A stretch of 11,873 nt of DNA from Candidatus Colimorpha enterica (GTDB lineage Bacteria > Bacillota > Clostridia > Oscillospirales > CAG-272): assembly GCA_000433515.1 (NCBI GenBank), contig FR891131.1:26508-38380 (forward strand), in the 5' to 3' direction. This document shows positions 6,520 through 11,873 of this stretch, one piece after another. The translations under genes and the position numbers were made by a program. A model generated the notes under the pieces. It was not told the DNA's origin. It ran no database searches and saw only the letters and a program-made list of their open reading frames with translations. Positions within the stretch are counted from its first letter, which is position 1. Each line of letters starts with the position of its first letter.

Positions 6520-7373
6520 AAGTATCGCTGCTTGAAGCACCGGTGTGTGCCGGATCGCCGACGGTCGGTTCGCAGTATGCGTTCGGGCATCTGATAAAAA
6601 ACGGGTTTGCGGACATTTTCGGCGGGGCAAGGGTCGTTCCGATGGAAAAACCGCAGCCGTGCGGCATACCGGAGAATCCGCGCATGAAGGGTGCGGCGGA
6701 GGTCATGGCTGTCAGCCGCGTGCTTTACGAAAACGTTGTCCGTGAGCTTGCCGGCGGTTATTTCCCGATAGTTATCGGCGGTGATCATTCGGCGGCGATC
6801 GGGTCGGTTTCCGGTTCTGCCGCAGAGACGGAGCGGCTGTCGGTGGTATACATCGACGGTCACACCGATATAAATACCGAGATGTCAAGTCCCAGCGGGT
6901 TTATTCACGGGATGCCGCTTGCCTCGGCAATGGGGCTTTGCTGTGATTATCTTACCGTCGGAAAGCGCGGGGCTGTCCGGGGAGAGGATATATACATCAT
7001 CGGTGCAAGGAGCATCGACGAGCCGGAATATCCGATAATATCGGGAAACGGCGTGCATCTCTACACCGCCGACTGCGTCAGAGAGCGCGGGATATCCGGT
7101 ATCATGAACGAGGTCATGGGGAGCATCGAAGGGAACATTCACGTCTCTTTCGACGTCGATTTTCTTGACGGGGACATTTTCCCCTCGACCGGGTACCGTA
7201 TGCCGGACGGGCTGGACATTGAGACGCTTTATTCGATACTCGGTCCGGTGTTTGCCTCCGGGCGGGTGAGGTCGATGGACGTTGTGGAGTACAATCCGCT
7301 GCTTGATACGGGCGGCGGGGATCTCTGCCGGCTGAGGGAGATATTTTCGTACATTTCGACGCTGCTGAAATAA
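6516..7373 (+). CDS. Arginase-family ureohydrolase, probably arginase
   Basis: Ureohydrolases cleave a guanidino compound to urea plus an amine with a two-manganese centre; arginase gives L-ornithine. All metal ligands are in place in the 285 residues: H91 (GGDHS), D114/H116/D118 (DGHTDIN), and D213/D215 (SFDVDFLD). Arginase substrate residues also line up with human arginase I: N120 (N130), S127 (S137), H131 (H141), D168 and E171 in RSIDEPE (D183, E186, which hold the alpha-amino group), and E258 (E277). These favour an amino-acid substrate over agmatine. One odd change is F129, where arginases have Asn139 in SGN-HG. The ATG overlaps the ligase stop by four bases (ATGA), with AAGGA nine bases upstream. 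In this context it may feed ornithine to the MurE-like ligase; formimidoylglutamase or another guanidino substrate cannot be ruled out. Confidence 0.87.
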   Translation: MKVSLLEAPVCAGSPTVGSQYAFGHLIKNGFADIFGGARVVPMEKPQPCGIPENPRMKGAAEVMAVSRVLYENVVRELAGGYFPIVIGGDHSAAIGSVSGSAAETERLSVVYIDGHTDINTEMSSPSGFIHGMPLASAMGLCCDYLTVGKRGAVRGEDIYIIGARSIDEPEYPIISGNGVHLYTADCVRERGISGIMNEVMGSIEGNIHVSFDVDFLDGDIFPSTGYRMPDGLDIETLYSILGPVFASGRVRSMDVVEYNPLLDTGGGDLCRLREIFSYISTLLK

Positions 7374-7427
7374 GAGCGATACGCGGGCGGACGCCCGGAC
7401 AAAACGCATGACAAGGAGAATGCCACA

Positions 7428-8366
7428 GTGAACACACAGCATTTCAGATACGCGCTTGAGGTTGAGAAAACAGGTTCGATAACTCAGGCGGCGGAAAACC
7501 TGTTTATGGGTCAGCCCAATCTCAGCAAATCGATAAAGGAGCTTGAGGACAATCTCGGGATAGTTATATTCAAGCGCACGTCGCGCGGTGTTGTGCCGAC
7601 GGCGAAGGGAAAGGCTTTTCTGAAATATGCGAAAAGCATTCTTTCGCAGATAGACGAGATGCAGGCGGTCTGCCGGAACGACATTCCGGATATGCAGACC
7701 TTCAATGCCTGTGTGCCGAGGGGGAGCTATGTTTCGTATGCCGCGATCAGCTTTGTGGCGTCGCTTGACGTGTCGAAGCCGATTGACGTGAATCTCGGTG
7801 AGACTACGTCCATCGATGGGGTGAACATGGTTGCCGACGGATTATTCAACATCGGGGTCATCAGGTACCAGACGCAGTATGAAAGCTATTTCTGCGATTT
7901 TCTCCGCGAGAAGGGGCTGCTTTCCGAGACGGTGTGGGAGTTTGAAAGTCTTGCTGCCATGTCGGAAAACCACCCGCTTGCGGGGCGTGAGCTGCTGTCG
8001 CTCCCGGATTTTGCGCCATATACCGAGATAACGCACGGTGACTGCAACGTGCCGTACATAAACGTCGCTCAGAGCGAGAATATGTCGCTTAACCTTTCCG
8101 GGAGAAAGGTCATAAATCTTTACGAGGGTACGAATCAGTACTCGCTGCTCTCGACGGTCCCCGGGGCGTTCATGTGGGTCTCTCCGACTCCGGAGGAGAT
8201 CCTGAGGCGCTACTCTCTTGTGCAGAGAAAATGCGACGCACCGGCGCACAAGTACCGCGATGTTCTTATCTACCGCGACGGAAGCCGGCTCGGCTATCTT
8301 GACAGAAAATTTCTCGACAAGCTCTATGAAGTCAAAAACAGTGTGGCTTTCGGAAGTGTGGTGTGA
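7428..8366 (+). CDS. LysR-type transcriptional regulator
   Basis: The 312-residue protein has the LysR arrangement: an N-terminal winged helix-turn-helix (FRYALEVEKTGSITQAAENL, then QPNLSKSIKELEDNLG and the wing FKRTSRGVVPTAKG, residues 5-66), a linker helix, and a two-lobed periplasmic-binding-like effector domain to about residue 300. It starts at GTG with AAGGAG nine bases upstream. It follows the arginase-like gene by 54 bases with no terminator or good promoter between, so it is probably the last gene of the cell-wall operon, which is unusual because most LysR genes are divergent from their targets. The effector is unknown; arginine, ornithine or a C4 acid would fit the neighbours on either side. 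It may also act on the mdh promoter 400 bases downstream. Confidence 0.92.
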   Translation: MNTQHFRYALEVEKTGSITQAAENLFMGQPNLSKSIKELEDNLGIVIFKRTSRGVVPTAKGKAFLKYAKSILSQIDEMQAVCRNDIPDMQTFNACVPRGSYVSYAAISFVASLDVSKPIDVNLGETTSIDGVNMVADGLFNIGVIRYQTQYESYFCDFLREKGLLSETVWEFESLAAMSENHPLAGRELLSLPDFAPYTEITHGDCNVPYINVAQSENMSLNLSGRKVINLYEGTNQYSLLSTVPGAFMWVSPTPEEILRRYSLVQRKCDAPAHKYRDVLIYRDGSRLGYLDRKFLDKLYEVKNSVAFGSVV

Positions 8367-8657
8367 AGAAGACGCAGGGCTCCGCCCGTGACCCGGGAAC
8401 TCCAAGAACTTTTGTAAAAAAGAAATTCTTGGGGCTGCACGAGAGCGATTCGGTTATGCCGGAAGAGTCTTGTGAGACGCATGATGTGGGAAATTAAGTC
8501 AGCGACAGGCAAGGTGCATAAAAACGGGCGGCGGTTTTTGTTGAAAATGCGGATAAAACCGCGCGCGTTATGCCAGAAATGCCGAGCGGTCATGCCGAAG
8601 CGGAATGTTAAGTTGATTCAAAATGTTCTTTCGTCACGGGAAAATAATCAATTGTCA
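8367..8657. other. Gene-free stretch after the LysR gene
   Basis: Apart from the composite hairpin, this stretch holds an 8-bp inverted repeat (GCGGTTTT 8531-8538 with AAAACCGC 8555-8562, 16-base loop) and near-copies of a short motif, CGGTTATGCCGGAAG (from 8452) and CGGTCATGCCGAAGC (from about 8587). A 73-codon frame here is not credible. I see no gene remnant; it may be a long 3' untranslated region ended by the terminator at 8658. Confidence 0.5.
8375..8434 (+). repeat. Composite double-hairpin intergenic element
   Basis: Directly after the LysR stop come CAGGGC-TCC-GCCCGTG (a 4-6 bp hairpin), a CCCGGG palindrome (8392-8397), and then a long hairpin: CCAAGAA (8402-8408) with TTCTTGG (8426-8432), containing an inner CTTTT/AAAAG stem (8409-8413 with 8418-8422) and a 3-base bulge. 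No T-run follows, so it is not a standard terminator. The arrangement resembles short GC-then-AT hairpin repeats I recall being scattered between genes in Clostridia; that it is multi-copy is inferred, not seen. Confidence 0.5.
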
Positions 8658-8690
8658 AAAAATCGCCTTATTTACCGGCGATTTTTTTGT
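8658..8690 (+). terminator. Terminator upstream of mdh
   Basis: A 10-bp stem (AAAAATCGCC at 8658-8667 with GGCGATTTTT at 8677-8686) with a 9-base loop and a T-run. The A-run on the left arm means it can also work on the other strand. It separates the LysR end of the cell-wall operon from the mdh-fumC operon. Confidence 0.88.
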
Positions 8691-8732
8691 TAATATGATG
8701 GCATTACAGTATTCTGAAATCGCAATTCCGGT

Positions 8733-8754
8733 TATCGATAAAAATATATCGATA
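8733..8754. promoter_or_regulatory. Paired TATCGATA boxes, candidate operator
   Basis: Two identical 8-bp palindromes, TATCGATA at 8733-8740 and 8747-8754, are separated by AAAATA (14-bp centre to centre). They lie about 15-36 bases upstream of the mdh -35 region, where an activator would bind. I do not recognise the cognate regulator; LysR-type boxes often have an ATC-spacer-GAT core, which this contains. Confidence 0.5.
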
Positions 8755-8768
8755 TGCCGTATTTACAT

Positions 8769-8797
8769 TTGCGTTTTTGCTCTGTGTCTGCTATAAT
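8769..8797 (+). promoter_or_regulatory. Extended -10 promoter of the mdh-fumC operon
   Basis: A perfect TATAAT (8792-8797) preceded by TGC (extended -10) lies 17 bases after a weak -35, TTGCGT (8769-8774). The start would be near 8804, giving a leader of about 97 bases. The weak -35 next to the TATCGATA pair suggests dependence on an activator. Confidence 0.8.
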
Positions 8798-8882
8798 GTG
8801 AATGTAAAAGGCGAAGTTTTTTGTGTTACAAACAAGACGGGGAATCCGCAGACAGGATCTCCGCGGAATCCTACTCGCCGTG

Positions 8883-8888
8883 AAAGGA
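8883..8888 (+). promoter_or_regulatory. Ribosome binding site setting the mdh start
   Basis: AAAGGA lies 12 bases before the ATG at 8901, a slightly long spacing. A longer frame beginning with GTG at 8823 would add 26 basic residues before the Rossmann fold, has no ribosome site, and would start only about 19 bases after the predicted transcription start. Confidence 0.6.
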
Positions 8889-8900
8889 ACTTCATTTATT

Positions 8901-9845
8901 ATGGGAAGAAAAGTTGCTATTATCGGTGCCGGTAATGTCGGCGCGACCGTCGCTTACACACTTGCGGTCAGCGGAAACGCCTCCGAGATCGTCATGATCG
9001 ACATTAATCAGAAAAAGGCGTTCGGCGAAGCGATGGATATCCGTCAGGGTGCTCCCTACATCGCTCCGGTAGATATATATTCCGGTGATTATTCCGACGC
9101 AAGAGGCGCGGATATCGTTGTCGTTACCTCCGGTATCGCAAGACGTCCCGGTCAGTCCCGTCTTGATCTTGCTCAGACGAATGTTGACATCACAAAGAGC
9201 ATCATTCCGCAGATTACCGCGGTTGCTCCCAATGCCGTTTATATTATCGTCAGCAATCCTGTCGATATTCTGACCTATACCTTCTGCAAGCATTCCGGAC
9301 TTTCCGAGAAGCAGATAATCGGTACCGGAACCATTCTTGACACCGCAAGACTCCGTTCCCGCCTTGCAGAGAACTTCCACATAAATATGCAGAACGTCCA
9401 CGGCTGTGTCCTCGGCGAGCACGGCGACTCATCTTTCATCCCGTGGTCGCTTGTCACGATTTCCGGAACTCCCGTTGACGACTATGCAAGGGCAAAGGGG
9501 CTTGATATCGAGGGCTGCGGCTTCAATCACGAGGAAATCGAGACATATGTAAAGAGATCCGGCGCCACCATAATCGACGCGAAGGGCGCTACCTATTATG
9601 CCGTCTCCCTTTCGACCAATCACATCTGCGGATGCATTTTCCGCGGGATAGACACTGCGCTTCCGGTTTCGACCATGATGAACGGCGAATACGGGATCAG
9701 TGACGTATGTCTCAGCAGCCTCTCGATAATCGGCAAGGGCGGCGTCAACGGCAAGCTCATCTCCCCGATGACAGAAGAGGAAATTATGAAGCTCAGAGCA
9801 AGCGCAGACACCCTCAGGGGCGTTATCGCAAGCCTGAAGATATAA
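8901..9845 (+). CDS. mdh: Malate dehydrogenase of the lactate-dehydrogenase-like type
   Basis: This NAD-dependent 2-hydroxyacid dehydrogenase interconverts oxaloacetate and malate. The 314 residues contain the Rossmann loop GAGNVG (9-14), an acidic residue ending strand 2 (MIDIN, favouring NAD), SNPVDI, the substrate-binding Arg150 in LDTAR, and catalytic His174 in GEHGDS. Overall it looks like L-lactate dehydrogenase. However, the residue that decides substrate (Gln102 of Bacillus LDH, Arg in malate dehydrogenase) is Arg81 here: IARRPGQSR in place of ANQKPGETR. The LDH Thr246 equivalent is kept (KGATYY), as in clostridial LDH-like malate dehydrogenases. The adjacent fumarase supports malate. 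It is the first gene of its operon, 27 bases ahead of fumC. An automatic pipeline may call it L-lactate dehydrogenase; dual activity is possible. Confidence 0.88.
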   Translation: MGRKVAIIGAGNVGATVAYTLAVSGNASEIVMIDINQKKAFGEAMDIRQGAPYIAPVDIYSGDYSDARGADIVVVTSGIARRPGQSRLDLAQTNVDITKSIIPQITAVAPNAVYIIVSNPVDILTYTFCKHSGLSEKQIIGTGTILDTARLRSRLAENFHINMQNVHGCVLGEHGDSSFIPWSLVTISGTPVDDYARAKGLDIEGCGFNHEEIETYVKRSGATIIDAKGATYYAVSLSTNHICGCIFRGIDTALPVSTMMNGEYGISDVCLSSLSIIGKGGVNGKLISPMTEEEIMKLRASADTLRGVIASLKI

Positions 9846-9872
9846 CGGAAACGACCGAAAGGATCATCTGAT

Positions 9873-11249
9873 ATGGAATACCGTATAGAACACGATTCGA
9901 TGGGCGAGGTAAAGGTCCCTGCCGACAGATACTGGGCGGCGCAGACCGAGAGAAGCCACGAGAATTTCAAAATCGGTGTCGGCATTGAAACAATGCCCCG
10001 CGAGATCACCCACGCGTTCGGAATACTGAAAAAGGCGGCTGCTGTTGCGAACAACCGGCTGAAGCCCGAAAAAATGACCGATGAGAAGCTGGCAGCCATC
10101 AAGGAAGCCTGCGACGAGGTCATATCCGGTTCGCTGAACGACCATTTTCCGCTTGTCGTATGGCAGACGGGAAGCGGCACTCAGTCCAATATGAACGCGA
10201 ACGAGGTCATTGCAAACCGTGGAAACGAGATTGCCGGAAAGAAGCTGCTTCACCCCAACGACGATATAAACATGAGCCAGTCCTCCAACGACACTTTCCC
10301 GACGGCGATGCACATTGCGGCTGTTATCGGGATAGAGGATAAGCTGTTCCCGGCGCTTGATCTTCTCATCGCAACGTTCAGACGTCTTGAAAGCGAGAAC
10401 GACGACGCGGTCAAGTGCGGACGCACACATCTTCAGGATGCTACGCCGATAAAGTTCTCCCAGGAGATAAGCGGCTGGAGAACGAGCCTTGAAAGAGACA
10501 GACAGATGCTTGAGCTTTCGCTCCCGGTTCTGAAGGAGCTTGCGCTCGGCGGGACTGCGGTCGGAACCGGGCTCAATACCCCGAAGGGCTTTGACGTCGA
10601 GGTCGCAAAGGCAGTCTCCGACATCACGGGAAAGGCATTTGTGACCGCGGGCAACAAATTCCACGCTCTTACATCAAAGGACGAGCTGGTGTTTGCTCAC
10701 GGTGCGCTCAAGGCTCTTGCCGCCGACATGATGAAGATCGCAAACGACGTAAGATGGCTGGCATCCGGACCGCGCGACGGTCTCGGCGAGATTTTCATCC
10801 CGGAGAACGAACCGGGTTCGTCGATAATGCCCGGCAAGGTCAACCCCACTCAGTGCGAACAGGTGACGATGGTTGCCGTTCAGGTCATGGGCAACGACGT
10901 TGCCGTCGGAATGGCTGCATCGCAGGGCAATTTTGAGCTGAATGTGTTCATGCCTGTCTGCATATACAACTTCCTTCAGTCGGTAAGGCTCCTCTCCGAG
11001 TCGATCATGTCCTTCAACAACAACTGCGCGGTCGGAATCAGGGCAAACCGCGAAAAGATGAGCTATAATCTGCACAACTCTCTCATGCTCGTCACCGCTC
11101 TCAACCCATATATCGGTTACGAGAACGCCGCAAAGACCGCAAAGAAGGCATACCGCGACAACATCTCACTCAGGGAGGCGTGCGTACAGCTCGGATTCCT
11201 GACCGAAGAAAAATTCGACGAGGTTTTCCATCCCGAAAAGATGGTCTGA
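9873..11249 (+). CDS. fumC: Class II fumarate hydratase
   Basis: This cofactor-free tetrameric enzyme interconverts malate and fumarate. The 458 residues are full length and show the family blocks in order: TGSGTQSNMNANEVIANRG, HPNDDINMSQSSNDTFPTAM, GRTHLQDATP with the catalytic His186, and the flexible-loop signature GSSIMPGKVNP (315-325) carrying the catalytic Ser. Aspartase shares the last signature, but the HPNDD and TFPTAMHIA segments and the malate dehydrogenase upstream favour fumarase. GAAAGGA lies nine bases before the ATG. It is surely co-transcribed with mdh (27-base gap), and probably with the Hdr-like gene after a 78-base gap that contains a strong hairpin. Confidence 0.95.
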   Translation: MEYRIEHDSMGEVKVPADRYWAAQTERSHENFKIGVGIETMPREITHAFGILKKAAAVANNRLKPEKMTDEKLAAIKEACDEVISGSLNDHFPLVVWQTGSGTQSNMNANEVIANRGNEIAGKKLLHPNDDINMSQSSNDTFPTAMHIAAVIGIEDKLFPALDLLIATFRRLESENDDAVKCGRTHLQDATPIKFSQEISGWRTSLERDRQMLELSLPVLKELALGGTAVGTGLNTPKGFDVEVAKAVSDITGKAFVTAGNKFHALTSKDELVFAHGALKALAADMMKIANDVRWLASGPRDGLGEIFIPENEPGSSIMPGKVNPTQCEQVTMVAVQVMGNDVAVGMAASQGNFELNVFMPVCIYNFLQSVRLLSESIMSFNNNCAVGIRANREKMSYNLHNSLMLVTALNPYIGYENAAKTAKKAYRDNISLREACVQLGFLTEEKFDEVFHPEKMV

Positions 11250-11263
11250 CATACGGATCCAGA

Positions 11264-11296
11264 CCGGGGCGCCGCAGGTACTGGCGGCGACCCCGG
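11264..11296 (+). other. Strong GC hairpin between fumC and the HdrB-like gene
   Basis: CCGGGGCGCCGC (11264-11275) pairs with GCGGCG (11284-11289) and CCCCGG (11291-11296) around one bulged A, a 12-bp stem with an 8-base loop. Only a short T-run (ATTTTTA) follows, some eight bases away, so it is more likely an RNA stability, processing or partial-termination element than a full terminator. Confidence 0.6.
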
Positions 11297-11327
11297 AATG
11301 TACATTTTTACGAAAGGATATTTCCAG

Positions 11328-11873
11328 ATGAAATACAGTTATTATCCCGGATGTACGCTGAAGACAAAGGCGAAGGAGCTTGACATATATGCAAGGCTTT
11401 CGGCGGAGGCTCTCGGGATCACACTGAACGAGCTGCCGGAATGGCAGTGCTGCGGCGGTGCATATACCTCCGCAAAGGACGAGATAGCGACAAAGCTCTC
11501 CTCCGTCCGCGCGGTCATGGCGGCTGAGAAGGAGGACGGCGTGCTTGTCACGCTGTGTTCCGCCTGCCACAACGTTCTCAAGCGCGTGAACGACGACATG
11601 AAGAACGACCCCGACTTTGCCTTCAAGGTCAACAACTACATGAAGCCCGAGGTTCCGTATGCGGGAGGGACAAGGGTAGTCCATTACCTTGAGCTTCTCC
11701 GCGACACCGTCGGCTTTGACAGGCTGGCGGAGAAGGTCGTGAAGCCGTTCACCGGGAGGAAGATCGCCGCTTATTACGGATGTCTTCTCCTCCGTCCCGG
11801 AAAGGTGCTGGCAATGGATGACCCCGAGAATCCGAAGATCATGGAGGACTTCATCCGTGCCATCGGCGGCGAG
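11328..11873 (+). CDS. hdrB: HdrB-like heterodisulfide reductase subunit (CCG domain), 3' truncated
   Basis: The 182 visible residues begin with YYPGC and carry a complete first CCG iron-sulfur motif: C9, then C41-C42 (WQCCGG), then C77 and C80 (LCSAC). The second CCG motif begins at YYGC before the window ends. In methanogens HdrB holds the unusual 4Fe-4S site that splits the CoM-S-S-CoB disulfide; bacterial relatives occur in Hdr-like electron-transfer complexes and, as the TfrB half, in thiol:fumarate reductase. Bacteria of this kind do not make CoM or CoB, so the true partner is probably another disulfide or a flavoprotein fumarate reductase. GAAAGGA lies nine bases before the ATG. Following mdh and fumC, it is probably part of the reductive path from oxaloacetate towards succinate; HdrA/HdrC-like or flavoprotein genes would be expected just downstream. 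Confidence 0.88.
   Translation, partial: MKYSYYPGCTLKTKAKELDIYARLSAEALGITLNELPEWQCCGGAYTSAKDEIATKLSSVRAVMAAEKEDGVLVTLCSACHNVLKRVNDDMKNDPDFAFKVNNYMKPEVPYAGGTRVVHYLELLRDTVGFDRLAEKVVKPFTGRKIAAYYGCLLLRPGKVLAMDDPENPKIMEDFIRAIGGE

Noticed and set aside
1859..7373. A nonribosomal or siderophore-type biosynthetic cluster
   Set aside because: Ligase, amidotransferase and ATP-grasp genes can suggest one, but no carrier protein, condensation or export genes are present, and the families match peptidoglycan precursor enzymes more closely.
7384..7397. CGGGC/GCCCG hairpin between the arginase-like and LysR genes as a terminator
   Set aside because: The stem is only five pairs with a 4-base loop and no T-run follows, so read-through is expected.
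8472..8693. A 73-codon + strand frame in the gap before mdh
   Set aside because: It is very basic, has a GTG start with a poor ribosome site, and runs through the terminator hairpin, so it is not credible as a gene.
8823..8900. GTG at 8823 as the mdh start
   Set aside because: It adds 26 residues before the Rossmann strand, has no ribosome site, and is very close to the predicted transcription start.
9873..11249. Aspartase (AspA) instead of fumarase
   Set aside because: The shared lyase signature allows it, but the HPNDD and TFPTAMHIA segments and the neighbouring malate dehydrogenase fit FumC better.

Overview
The window reads as chromosomal DNA of a moderately GC-rich (by eye, a little over 50%) member of the Bacillota, most likely an uncultured Clostridia/Oscillospiraceae-type anaerobe. 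Pointers are the strong sigma-A promoters, AGGAGG-type ribosome sites, a TPP-riboswitch-controlled ThiT (the substrate subunit of an ECF transporter), a CBM9/DOMON-like secreted-protein tail, and an HdrB-type protein beside fumarase. Every supported gene is on the + strand. I see no phage, transposase, CRISPR or tRNA genes.

Layout. (1) 3-515 is the 3' end of a gene with a carbohydrate-binding-like C-terminal domain, closed by a strong terminator. (2) 588-1746 is a self-contained thiamine-uptake unit: consensus promoter, TPP riboswitch with terminator and a visible competing antiterminator, thiT, terminator. (3) 1779-8366 is one long transcription unit from a consensus extended -10 promoter: a non-DAP-type MurE ligase, an AsnB/AsnH-type amidotransferase, a D-aspartate-ligase-like ATP-grasp enzyme, an arginase-family enzyme and a LysR regulator. 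The three middle genes are joined by short gaps or ATGA overlaps. (4) 8367-8900 is a gene-free stretch with a compact composite hairpin (probably a dispersed repeat), a terminator, a pair of TATCGATA boxes and a promoter. (5) 8901-11873 is an energy-metabolism operon: malate dehydrogenase (LDH-like fold), class II fumarase, and a truncated HdrB-like iron-sulfur protein running off the window.

How the genes work together. The most interesting region is (3). MurE chooses the third residue of the peptidoglycan stem. D-aspartate ligases attach D-Asp to the side-chain amine of that residue, and AsnH-type enzymes amidate such cross-bridges. An arginase in the same tight operon would make L-ornithine, a known alternative third residue. 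My hypothesis is a self-contained cassette that builds an ornithine- (or lysine-) type, D-Asp/D-isoAsn-bridged cell wall, with its own supply of the diamino acid. The enzyme families are well supported; the ornithine link is inference. Region (5) looks like the reductive C4 branch (oxaloacetate to malate to fumarate), with an Hdr-type subunit likely serving fumarate reduction or thiol/disulfide electron transfer.
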